Notes: a model not told the origin generated them from the sequence alone. A stretch of DNA of 7,198 bases from Paracoccaceae bacterium (GCA_007121115.1 SKMI01000349.1:1-7198), one strand, 5' to 3'. Shown: positions 1 to 6,927, numbered from the stretch's first letter. A program made the numbers and translations.

Positions 1-33
1 CGCAACCGTCAGGCACGGGAGCGGCAGGCATGA
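1..33 (+). CDS. C-terminal tail of an upstream gene (partial)
   Basis: Frame 1 is open from the left edge and stops at TGA 31-33, which overlaps the moxR start codon as ATGA (30-33). The visible tail would read RNRQARERQA. Support is positional: two other junctions in this operon use the same 4-base stop/start overlap, so an upstream co-transcribed gene ending here fits the pattern. Eleven codons are far too few to identify the product. The other two plus-strand frames are also open over these 33 bases, so openness alone proves nothing. Confidence 0.4.
   Translation, partial: RNRQARERQA
17..21 (+). promoter_or_regulatory. Ribosome binding site of moxR
   Basis: GGGAG lies 8 bases before ATG 30. 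It supports ATG 30 or the adjacent ATG 33 as the start, although the frame stays open to the left edge of the window. Confidence 0.5.
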
Positions 34-1037
34 TGGACGATGCGGAACTTGTCGAAAAGATCGAGGCCCTGGGCAGCAAGCTGGGCGAGGCGCGGGCCAG
101 CATCAATCGCCGCTTCATCGGTCAGCGCAATGTGGTGGACCTGTCCATGGCGGCGATGCTGTGTGGCGGGCACGCGCTGCTGATCGGCCTGCCGGGGCTG
201 GGCAAGACGCGGCTGGTGGACACGCTGTCCACGGTGATGGGGCTGAAGGGCAGCCGCATCCAGTTCACGCCCGACCTGATGCCCGCCGACATCATCGGCT
301 CCGAGGTGCTGGACACCGACGCCGACGGCAGCCGCACCTTCCGGTTCATCGAAGGGCCGGTGTTCTGCCAGCTTCTGATGGCGGACGAGATCAACCGCGC
401 CTCGCCCCGCACGCAGGCCGCGCTGTTGCAGGCGATGCAGGAGCGCGAGGTCACGGTCGCGGGCGTGCATCACAAACTGGAAGCGCCCTTCCACGTGCTG
501 GCCACGCAGAACCCCATCGAACAGGAAGGCACCTATCCCCTGCCCGAGGCGCAGCTTGACCGCTTCCTTGTCCAGATCGACGTGATCTACCCCGACCGCG
601 ACACCGAGCGCGATATCCTGATCGCCACCACCGGCGCCACCGAGGACAGCGCCCATGCCGTGTTCACCGCCGAAGAGCTGATCGCCGCGCAGGCGGTGCT
701 GCGCCGGATGCCGGTGGGCGAGGCGGTGGTGGAAATGATCCTGGATCTGGTCCGCGCCTGCCGCCCCGGCGAACCGGAGGCGCATGAAGCGGTGCGGGAT
801 GCGGTCAGTTGGGGCCCCGGTCCGCGCGCGGCGCAGGCGCTGATGCTGACGGTGCGGGCGCAGGCGTTGATGCAGGGGCGGCTGGTGCCCTCGGCCGAGG
901 ATGTGAAGGCCATGGCGCGGCCCGTGCTGACCCACCGCATGGCGCTGGGCTTCGCCGCGCGCGCGCGCGGCGAAAGCCTGGGCGATATCATCGACACCGT
1001 GGCCGCCGGGATCACCCGGATCGAGGCCGCCGCGTGA
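30..1037 (+). CDS. moxR: MoxR-family AAA+ ATPase
   Basis: This is a 335-residue soluble AAA+ ATPase of the MoxR family, thought to act as a chaperone that remodels or activates vWA-containing partners using ATP. All nucleotide-site motifs are visible: Walker A GLPGLGKT (53-60), Walker B LLMADEIN (115-122, D119/E120), sensor 1 ATQNP (158-162), the arginine-finger segment LDRF (176-179) and sensor 2 WGPGPRA (261-267, R266). The NRASPRTQAALLQAMQE segment (122-138) is typical of the family. The length is normal for stand-alone MoxR proteins, and there is no signal peptide or membrane segment, so it is cytoplasmic. The ATGATG start leaves a one-codon ambiguity; ATG 30 has GGGAG 8 bases upstream. 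The downstream DUF58 gene overlaps it by 4 bases, the classic MoxR-DUF58 pair. Family assignment is secure; the specific substrate is unknown. Confidence 0.96.
   Translation: MMDDAELVEKIEALGSKLGEARASINRRFIGQRNVVDLSMAAMLCGGHALLIGLPGLGKTRLVDTLSTVMGLKGSRIQFTPDLMPADIIGSEVLDTDADGSRTFRFIEGPVFCQLLMADEINRASPRTQAALLQAMQEREVTVAGVHHKLEAPFHVLATQNPIEQEGTYPLPEAQLDRFLVQIDVIYPDRDTERDILIATTGATEDSAHAVFTAEELIAAQAVLRRMPVGEAVVEMILDLVRACRPGEPEAHEAVRDAVSWGPGPRAAQALMLTVRAQALMQGRLVPSAEDVKAMARPVLTHRMALGFAARARGESLGDIIDTVAAGITRIEAAA
1023..1026 (+). promoter_or_regulatory. Ribosome binding site deciding the GTG start of the DUF58 gene
   Basis: GAGG lies 7 bases before GTG 1034, inside the end of moxR. It supports the GTG start, which overlaps the moxR stop as GTGA. 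The reading frame is open much further upstream (to 809), but that part runs inside moxR and does not resemble a DUF58 protein. Confidence 0.5.
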
Positions 1038-1927
1038 GCACCGCCCCCGCCACCCTGCGGCTGGAAGCCGAAGCGCTTGCGGGCCGACTGCCCCCGCTTC
1101 TGGCAGAGGCCGAGCATCTGGCGGCATCGGTCCTGCCGGGGGCGCATGGGCGGCGCCGGGCCGGACAGGGTGATGAGTTCTGGCAATACCGGTCCGCCAC
1201 CGCGTCCGACCCGGCGGGGCGGATCGACTGGCGGCGTTCGGCCCGGTCGGACGCGCATTTCGTGCGCGAAACCGAATGGCAGGCGGCGCAGGCCGTCACG
1301 CTCTGGGTGGACCAGTCCCGCGCCATGGCGTTTTCGGGCGATCCGAAGCGCGCCGACAAGGCCGCCCGCGCGCGGCTTCTAGGGTTGGCGCTGGCGGTGC
1401 TGCTGTTGCGCGCGGGCGAACGCGTGGGCCTGATCCGCGACCCCGCCCCCCTGCCGCCGCGCACCGGCAAGGCGCATCTGGCCCCGCTGGCGCTGGCACT
1501 GGCAGGCGACGTGGACGCACGCGACTACGGCGCGCCGGGACTGGCGCTGTTGCCGTCGCATTCGCGGGCGGTATTCCTGTCGGATTTTCTGGGCGACCCG
1601 GACCCGGTGGAGGCGGCACTGGCCAGCGCCGCGGACCGCGGCGTGCGCGGCGCGCTGGTGCAGGTGCTGGACCCGGCCGAAGAGGCGTTTCCCTATGAGG
1701 GCCGCTCGATCTTCGAAAGCATGGGCGGAGCGCTGCGCCACGAAACCCTGCGGGCCGCCGACCTGCGCGCGCGCTACCGCGACCGGCTGGCGGCACGCAA
1801 GGATCGGCTGGACCGATTGTGCCGCCTGAGCGGGTGGCAGTTCATGTGCCACCACACCGACACGCCGCCCTCGGTGGCGCTGATGTGGCTGTGGCACGCG
1901 CTGGCCCCCGACGGGGCGCGCGGATGA
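1034..1927 (+). CDS. DUF58 domain-containing protein (vWA-like MoxR partner)
   Basis: This 297-residue protein belongs to the DUF58 family, the usual genetic neighbour of MoxR ATPases. The family signature is clear: HGRRRAGQGDEFWQYR (38-53), then IDWRRSARSD (64-73) and FVRETEW (76-82). A vWA-like fold follows: hydrophobic strand VTLWVD (88-93) leads into a metal-site motif D93-x-S95-x-A97, in which the third position of the usual DxSxS is Ala. The strand AVFLSDF (179-185) supplies a later Asp (D184). There is no signal peptide; the hydrophobic stretch LLGLALAVLLLRAGERVGL (115-133) fits the conserved buried helix of the family better than a membrane anchor, so I place the protein in the cytoplasm beside MoxR. 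It has two cysteines (C263, C272). The start is GTG 1034, because sequence further upstream lies within moxR. The biochemical role of DUF58 is unresolved; binding to MoxR is inferred from gene pairing. Confidence 0.92.
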   Translation: MSTAPATLRLEAEALAGRLPPLLAEAEHLAASVLPGAHGRRRAGQGDEFWQYRSATASDPAGRIDWRRSARSDAHFVRETEWQAAQAVTLWVDQSRAMAFSGDPKRADKAARARLLGLALAVLLLRAGERVGLIRDPAPLPPRTGKAHLAPLALALAGDVDARDYGAPGLALLPSHSRAVFLSDFLGDPDPVEAALASAADRGVRGALVQVLDPAEEAFPYEGRSIFESMGGALRHETLRAADLRARYRDRLAARKDRLDRLCRLSGWQFMCHHTDTPPSVALMWLWHALAPDGARG

Positions 1928-1941
1928 AGGGGCGGCGGTGA
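1924..1941 (+). other. Five-codon mini-frame bridging two genes
   Basis: ATG 1924 overlaps the DUF58 stop (ATGA) and encodes MKGRR. Its stop TGA 1939-1941 overlaps the ATG of the next gene (TGATG). It could pass terminating ribosomes to that start codon, or it could be chance. The purine-rich core (1927-1932, AAGGGG) also serves as the ribosome binding site of the next gene. Confidence 0.3.
1927..1935 (+). promoter_or_regulatory. Ribosome binding site of the BatA/DUF4159 gene
   Basis: AAGGGGCGG precedes two adjacent candidate starts, GTG 1938 and ATG 1941. The AAGGGG core ends 8 bases before ATG 1941 and 5 before GTG 1938, so spacing favours the ATG. Confidence 0.45.
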
Positions 1942-4733
1942 TGTTCCAGTTGGGCGCCATTGGGTTTGCGACCCCCGCGCTGCTGGCGGCGCTTGTAGCA
2001 CTGCCGGTGCTGTGGTGGCTGTTGCGCGCCGTCCCGCCCGCACCGGTGATCCGCCGCTTTCCGGGCGTGGCGCTGCTGCTGGGTCTGAAGGACGAGGATC
2101 AGCAGACCGACAAGACCCCGTGGTGGCTGCTCCTTCTGCGCGCGCTGGCGGTGGCGGCGCTGATCCTGGGTTTCGCCGGGCCGGTGCTGAACCCGCAGCC
2201 CGAGCGTGCGGGCGACGGGCCGCTCTTGATCGTGACCGATGCAAGCTGGGCCAGCGCGCGCGACTGGCCGAATCGCGTGGAACGGATGGAGGAACTGCTG
2301 CTTGAGGCCGGGCGCGCCGGACGCGCGGTTGCGGTGGTGGCGCTGACCGACCTGCCCGAGGGCGACCTGCCGCTCCGCTCCGCCGATCACTGGGCCGGGC
2401 GGCTGGCCGGGATCGCCCCGCAACCCTGGGCGCCCGAGGCCGAGGCGGTCGCCGACTGGACCGCCGACCTGCCCGACGGGATCGAGACCTACTGGCTGTC
2501 GGACGGGCTGGCGCGCGACGGGCGCGACGCTCTGCTGGCGGAACTGGAAGCGCGCGGCCCGGTGACGGTGTTCGAGAGCGACAGCCCGATCCTCGCCCTG
2601 GCCGCGCCACAACTGGTCGAGGGCAGCCTGCGCCTCAACGCTCTGCGCGCCCCCGCGGGCGATGCCGCCGAGGCCGAGATCACCGCCATCGGCCGCGACC
2701 CGGCGGGCGTGGAGCGCGATCTGGCGCGCGGCACCGCCGAATTCGCCAGCGGCGAAAGCGTGGCGGAACTGGAGCTCGTGCTGCAACCGGAACTGCGCAA
2801 CCGCATCACCCGTTTCCAGATCACGGGGAGCCGCAGCGCCGGTGCCGTGGCGGTGACCGATGACGCGCTGCAACGGCGCAAGGTGGCGCTGCTGACGGGG
2901 CGCGCGGGCGACGAGGGGCTGTCGCTGGTCTCGCCCTTCTTCTACCTGCGCCAAGCGCTGGGTCCGTTGGCGGAACTGACCGAAAGCCCCAGCATCGACG
3001 ACCTGCTGCTGACCGCGCCGGATGTGCTGATCCTTGCCGATGTGGCCGCGCTGGGCGAGGTTGAATCCGCCATGGTGCAGGACTGGGTGGCCGATGGGGG
3101 TCTGCTCTTGCGCTTCGCCGGGCCGCGACTGGCCACCTCCGAAGTCAGCCGGGAAGAAGAGGACCCGCTGATGCCCGTGCGCCTGCGGCTGGGCGGGCGC
3201 ACCGTGGGCGGCGCCATGAGCTGGGGCGAGCCGCGCGCCTTGCGCGATTTCGCCCCCGGATCGCCCTTCGAGGGGTTGCGTATCCCGTCCGACGTGACCG
3301 TGTCCAGCCAGGTGCTGGCCCAGCCGGACCCGGCGCTGGCGGACCGCACGATCGCCTCGCTCGCCGATGGCACGCCGCTGGTCACGCGCAAGTTCCTGGG
3401 CGACGGGCAGGTGGTGCTGGTCCACACGACCGCCAATGCCGACTGGTCCACGCTGCCGCTTTCGGGCCTGTTTGTCGAGATGCTGGAACGGCTGGCGGTC
3501 TCCACCCGCCCCGCGCAACCCGGCGCCGAGGAACTGGCCGGAACGGTCTGGACGCCCGAGCGGCTGATGGACGGTTTCGGCGAGTTGCGCGAGGCGGGCG
3601 ACCGCGCCGGTGTGCCGGGCGAGGCGCTGGCCGAGCGCGCACCGGGACCGAAGACCCCGCCCGGGGTCTATGCCGGGCCGGGCGGGAGCCTGGCGCTCAA
3701 CCTTTTCGATGATGCGGATACGGACATGACACCTGCAACATGGCCCGCGCGGATCCCCGTCGAGCGCGGCGGCGTGATCGGGGAAACCCGGCTGGCGGGC
3801 GCGTTCCTCAGCGCCGGGCTGGCGCTGTTGCTGGCCGATGTGCTGGCCGCGCTGTGGCTGGCGGGGCGGCTGTTCAGCAGCGGCGGCGCCGCTGCACGTG
3901 GCGCTGCGGCCGGGGTGCTGGCACTCGCGCTGCTGGCCCTGCCCGCGCCAGGTCTGGCCGATGAGGACGAGGCCGACGACCGGCTGGCGCTGCTGGCATC
4001 CAACAACGTGGTGCTGGCGCATGTCCTGACCGGCGACCGGCGCGTGGACGATGTGGCCCGCGCCGGGCTGCGCGGGCTGTCGCAGGCGCTTTACCGGCGC
4101 ACCTCGATCGAACCGGATGACCCCATCGGCGTGGATGTGGAGCGCGACGAACTGGTGTTCTTCCCGTTCCTATACTGGCCGATCACCGAGGACACGCCGA
4201 TCCCCTCGGACGCGGCACTGGCGCGGCTGAACCGCTACCTGCGCGGCGGCGGCATGATCATGTTCGACACCCGCGACGCGGAACTGGCCGGGCTGACCCG
4301 GACCACGCCCGCAGCACGGCGGCTGCAGGCCATCGCGCGCTCGCTGGACATCCCCCCGCTGGAGCCGGTGCCCTCGGATCATATCCTGATGCGCACATTC
4401 TATCTGATCGACGAATTGCCGGGGCGCTTCACGGGCCGCGACGTCTGGGTCGAAGCCGCGCCACCCGATGCCGAACAGGCCGAGGGGATGCCGTTTCGCA
4501 ACCTCAACGACGGAGTGACGCCGGTGATTATCGGCGAACACGACTGGGCGTCGGCCTGGGCGGTGGATGCGCAGGGCGTGCCGATGCTGCCGGTGGGGCG
4601 CGGCATGGCGGGCGAGCGCCAGCGCGAGATCGCGCTGCGCTTCGGCGTCAACCTGATCACCCATGTGCTGACCGGCAACTACAAGTCCGATCAGGTGCAT
4701 GTGCCCGCGCTTCTGGAAAGGCTGGGACAATGA
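1941..4733 (+). CDS. BatA N-terminal / DUF4159 domain membrane protein
   Basis: This 930-residue inner-membrane protein starts with a BatA-type (aerotolerance regulator N-terminal) hairpin: membrane segments at about 8-29 and 61-83, joined by a basic, presumably cytoplasmic loop (R30, R38, R39, K50, K58). A degenerate vWA-like region follows (94-215: D100-A-S-W-A instead of DxSxS, later S187-D-G). Then come a beta-rich linker (about 220-310) and an amidotransferase-like Rossmann region (about 313-520) with no cysteine. Membrane segment 3 is at 618-642. A fourth hydrophobic stretch (653-671, ending in APGLADE) resembles a secretion signal and leads into the DUF4159 domain (about 680-920: FFPFLYWPI 740-748, YLRGGGMIMFDTRD 766-779). 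Positive-inside distribution puts both large parts in the periplasm. GTG 1938 would add one residue; ATG 1941 is preferred for spacing and because the BatA-like start follows directly. It resembles the third gene of the RL3499-RL3502 operon of Rhizobium leguminosarum. The molecular function is unknown. Confidence 0.92.
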   Translation: MFQLGAIGFATPALLAALVALPVLWWLLRAVPPAPVIRRFPGVALLLGLKDEDQQTDKTPWWLLLLRALAVAALILGFAGPVLNPQPERAGDGPLLIVTDASWASARDWPNRVERMEELLLEAGRAGRAVAVVALTDLPEGDLPLRSADHWAGRLAGIAPQPWAPEAEAVADWTADLPDGIETYWLSDGLARDGRDALLAELEARGPVTVFESDSPILALAAPQLVEGSLRLNALRAPAGDAAEAEITAIGRDPAGVERDLARGTAEFASGESVAELELVLQPELRNRITRFQITGSRSAGAVAVTDDALQRRKVALLTGRAGDEGLSLVSPFFYLRQALGPLAELTESPSIDDLLLTAPDVLILADVAALGEVESAMVQDWVADGGLLLRFAGPRLATSEVSREEEDPLMPVRLRLGGRTVGGAMSWGEPRALRDFAPGSPFEGLRIPSDVTVSSQVLAQPDPALADRTIASLADGTPLVTRKFLGDGQVVLVHTTANADWSTLPLSGLFVEMLERLAVSTRPAQPGAEELAGTVWTPERLMDGFGELREAGDRAGVPGEALAERAPGPKTPPGVYAGPGGSLALNLFDDADTDMTPATWPARIPVERGGVIGETRLAGAFLSAGLALLLADVLAALWLAGRLFSSGGAAARGAAAGVLALALLALPAPGLADEDEADDRLALLASNNVVLAHVLTGDRRVDDVARAGLRGLSQALYRRTSIEPDDPIGVDVERDELVFFPFLYWPITEDTPIPSDAALARLNRYLRGGGMIMFDTRDAELAGLTRTTPAARRLQAIARSLDIPPLEPVPSDHILMRTFYLIDELPGRFTGRDVWVEAAPPDAEQAEGMPFRNLNDGVTPVIIGEHDWASAWAVDAQGVPMLPVGRGMAGERQREIALRFGVNLITHVLTGNYKSDQVHVPALLERLGQ
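4715..4721 (+). promoter_or_regulatory. Ribosome binding site of the last operon gene
   Basis: GGAAAGG lies 8 bases before ATG 4730, inside the end of the BatA/DUF4159 gene. It is the strongest Shine-Dalgarno-like match among the four genes and confirms the ATGA-overlapping start. Confidence 0.6.
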
Positions 4734-6811
4734 CCCCCACAGGCACGCAGATCATCCTCGACCCGCTGGTGCCCTGGCCGTTGCTGGTCGTGGCGGCGGC
4801 GGTGGTGCTGGCGATGGTGGCGCTGGCGCTGTGGCGCGGGCTGCCGGGCTGGTGGCTGCGCGGGCTGGCGGGGGTGGCGCTGGTGGCGGCCCTTGCCAAC
4901 CCGGCGCTGCAGTCGGAGGACCGCGCGCCGCTGGAGGATATCGCGCTGGTGGTGGTGGATGAAAGCGCGTCGAACCGGCTGGGCATCCGCGACGAGCAGA
5001 CGGCGCAGGCGCTGGCGCATCTGGAAGAGCGGGTCGCCCGACTGGGCGCCACCGAATTGCGCGTCGCCCGCGTGCCTGATGGCGCCCGCAACGAAGGCAC
5101 GCAACTGCGCACCGTGCTGGCCGAAGCGCTGTCGGACATCCCGCGCGACCGGCTGGCAGGCGTCTTCGCGATCAGCGACGGGCTGGTGCATGACCTGGAC
5201 ACGGCAGTAGATCTGGACGCGCCCTTTCACCTGCTCAAGAGCGGCGAGGCCGATGACTGGGACCGGCGCCTGATCGTCAGGAACGCGCCCGCCTATGCGA
5301 TCCTGGGCGAACCGGTGACCCTGACCCTGCGGGTCGAGGATCAGGGCGCCGTACCGCCCGATGCGGGCGACACCGCCACCGTCAACTACGCCATCAACGG
5401 CGAGGACATGCGCAGCGCCGAGGTGCCGCTGGATCAGGACATGGACATCCGCGTGACGCTGGACCAGGGCGGGATGAACGTGCTCCAGTTCGAGCTGGAC
5501 GCGCCGGAGGGCGAGCTGACCGACCGCAACAACGCCGCCGTGGTGCAGATCAACGGGCTGCGCGACCGCCTCAGCGTGCTGCTGGTGTCGGGCGAGCCGA
5601 ACGCGGGACAGCGGACCTGGCGCAACCTGCTGCGGTCGGACCCGTCGGTGGATCTGGTGCATTTCACCATCCTGCGCCCGCCGGAAAAGCAGGACGGGGT
5701 GCCGGTGAACGAGTTGTCGCTGATCGCCTTTCCCACGCGCGAATTGTTCGTGGACACGATCGACGAGTTCGATCTTATCATCTTCGACCGCTACAAGCGG
5801 CGCGGGATCCTGCCCAACGCCTATTTCGACAATATTCGCCGCTATGTGGAACAGGGCGGCGCGCTCTTGGTGGTGGGCGGGCCGGAACTGGCCGGGGCCG
5901 ACAGCATCTGGCGCTCGCCACTGGGGCAGGTGTTTCCGGCGCATCCGACCTCGCGCGTGATCGAGCGCGGCTTCACGCCGCTGATCTCGGACCTGGGGGC
6001 GCGGCACCCGGTGACGGCCGGGCTGGAAAGCCATGCGCCCAATGGGGGCGACGGCGAGGGCCCCGGCTGGGGGCGCTGGTTCCGGCAGATCGACCTGCAA
6101 CCGGATGTGGGGCAGGTGGTGATGGAGGGCGCCGAGGGCGCGCCGCTTCTGGTCCTGGACCGCGTGGGCGACGGGCGCCTGGCGCTGCTGGCCTCGGATC
6201 AGGCGTGGCTGTGGGATCGCGGCTATGAGGGCGGCGGGCCGCAACTGGAGCTGTTGCGGCGGCTGGGCCACTGGATGATGGGCGAGCCCGATCTGGAAGA
6301 GGAAGCGCTGACCGCCACAGCCGAGGGTCAGGTGATGACCGTGACCCGCCGGACGCTGGAGGACGAGGCCGCCCCGGTCACCGTGACCGCCCCCGACGGC
6401 AGCGAGACCGAGCTGGAGCTGGCCGAGGCCGCGCCGGGCGAATATCGCGCCACATGGGAGGCGCCGGATATCGGGCTCTACCGGCTGAGCGATGGCACGC
6501 TGGACGCGGTGATCGCATTGGGCCCCGCCGCACCGCGCGAGTTCGAGGAAACCATCGCCACGCGCGAGCGACTGGCGCCACTGGTCAACGCCACCCGCGG
6601 CGGCGTGGCGCGGATCGAAGAGGGCCTGCCCGACCTGCGCCAGGTGCGCGAGGGCCGCGCGGCGGCCGGGCGCGGCTGGCTGGGACTGACACCGCGCGAC
6701 GCGCATGTGACCACAGACCTGCGCGTGGCGGCGCTACTCCCTGCCTGGGCATGGCTCCTGCTGGCCGCCGGTCTGGTGCTGAGCGCGTGGCTGCGCGAAG
6801 GGCGGCGCTGA
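4730..6811 (+). CDS. Membrane protein with vWA-like and glutamine-amidotransferase-like domains
   Basis: This 693-residue inner-membrane protein has two N-terminal membrane segments (about 16-35 and 46-60), a large central part, and a C-terminal one (about 667-687) followed by a basic tail (WLREGRR). R36/R44 between the first two segments and the basic C-terminus predict a periplasmic central part. The vWA-like region (70-170) carries an apparently complete metal site: D77-E-S79-A-S81, T124 in NEGTQL, and D150 in AISDG. Next come an Ig-like beta region (about 180-275) and a class I glutamine-amidotransferase-like region (280-520: LSVLLVSGEP, FDLIIFDRY, YVEQGGALLVVGGPELAG). The nucleophile position lacks Cys, and the whole protein has none. 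A second Ig-like region follows (about 525-598). Databases often label such proteins as putative glutamine amidotransferases, but the sequence argues against that activity. The ATG overlaps the preceding stop (ATGA). A structural or sensory role with MoxR/DUF58 is inference. Confidence 0.9.
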   Translation: MTPTGTQIILDPLVPWPLLVVAAAVVLAMVALALWRGLPGWWLRGLAGVALVAALANPALQSEDRAPLEDIALVVVDESASNRLGIRDEQTAQALAHLEERVARLGATELRVARVPDGARNEGTQLRTVLAEALSDIPRDRLAGVFAISDGLVHDLDTAVDLDAPFHLLKSGEADDWDRRLIVRNAPAYAILGEPVTLTLRVEDQGAVPPDAGDTATVNYAINGEDMRSAEVPLDQDMDIRVTLDQGGMNVLQFELDAPEGELTDRNNAAVVQINGLRDRLSVLLVSGEPNAGQRTWRNLLRSDPSVDLVHFTILRPPEKQDGVPVNELSLIAFPTRELFVDTIDEFDLIIFDRYKRRGILPNAYFDNIRRYVEQGGALLVVGGPELAGADSIWRSPLGQVFPAHPTSRVIERGFTPLISDLGARHPVTAGLESHAPNGGDGEGPGWGRWFRQIDLQPDVGQVVMEGAEGAPLLVLDRVGDGRLALLASDQAWLWDRGYEGGGPQLELLRRLGHWMMGEPDLEEEALTATAEGQVMTVTRRTLEDEAAPVTVTAPDGSETELELAEAAPGEYRATWEAPDIGLYRLSDGTLDAVIALGPAAPREFEETIATRERLAPLVNATRGGVARIEEGLPDLRQVREGRAAAGRGWLGLTPRDAHVTTDLRVAALLPAWAWLLLAAGLVLSAWLREGRR

Positions 6812-6839
6812 GCGGTCAAGGGGGGCTCCCGCCCGTCGC

Positions 6840-6862
6840 CGGTGGCATCGAAGATGCCACCG
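6840..6862 (+). terminator. Perfect 10-bp inverted repeat, possible operon terminator
   Basis: Arms CGGTGGCATC (6840-6849) and GATGCCACCG (6853-6862) are perfectly complementary around a 3-base GAA loop. An outer 6-bp pairing is also possible (CGCCCG 6830-6835 with CGGGCG 6875-6880). It lies 28 bases after the last operon stop, where a terminator is expected. No T-run follows, so it is not a textbook intrinsic terminator. It may act as a weak terminator or mRNA 3'-end stabiliser, or belong to an intergenic repeat. Confidence 0.45.
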
Positions 6863-6877
6863 CTCCCGTTGGGTCGG

Positions 6878-6896
6878 GCGCGCGCGATGCGCGCGC
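6878..6896. repeat. Second inverted repeat (alternating GC arms)
   Basis: GCGCGCGC arms at 6878-6885 and 6889-6896 flank the trinucleotide GAT, giving an 8-bp stem. The arms are alternating purine-pyrimidine GC, so other registers of pairing are possible, and such sequence can also adopt Z-DNA. It sits 15 bases after the first stem-loop. Confidence 0.45.
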
Positions 6897-6906
6897 GGCG
6901 GCGATG

Positions 6907-6927
6907 GGGCAGCCAGGCTATCTGCCC
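6907..6927. repeat. Third stem-loop of the post-operon cluster
   Basis: GGGCAG (6907-6912) pairs with CTGCCC (6922-6927) across a 9-base loop, and is followed by TTGT. Alone it would be unremarkable, but it is the third stem-loop in under 90 bases right after the operon. Confidence 0.35.

Noticed and set aside
809..1033. Longer start for the DUF58 gene upstream of GTG 1034
   Set aside because: The added residues overlap moxR, including its sensor 2 region, and have shadow-frame composition. GTG 1034 has GAGG at correct spacing and gives a normal DUF58 N-terminus.
1842..4022. 726-codon minus-strand open frame opposite the BatA/DUF4159 gene
   Set aside because: Its translation is rich in Gln, His, Arg and Gly with no recognisable domain, as expected opposite a GC-biased gene. 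The plus strand carries clear conserved domains over the same span.
4790..4900. Apparent GC-rich repeat of ggcg/ctgg units
   Set aside because: It encodes the Ala/Leu/Val-rich membrane segments of the last gene, so codon bias explains it.
4691..6706. 671-codon minus-strand open frame opposite the last operon gene
   Set aside because: It has the same antisense composition and no family features; the plus-strand gene has membrane segments, vWA motifs and a good ribosome binding site.
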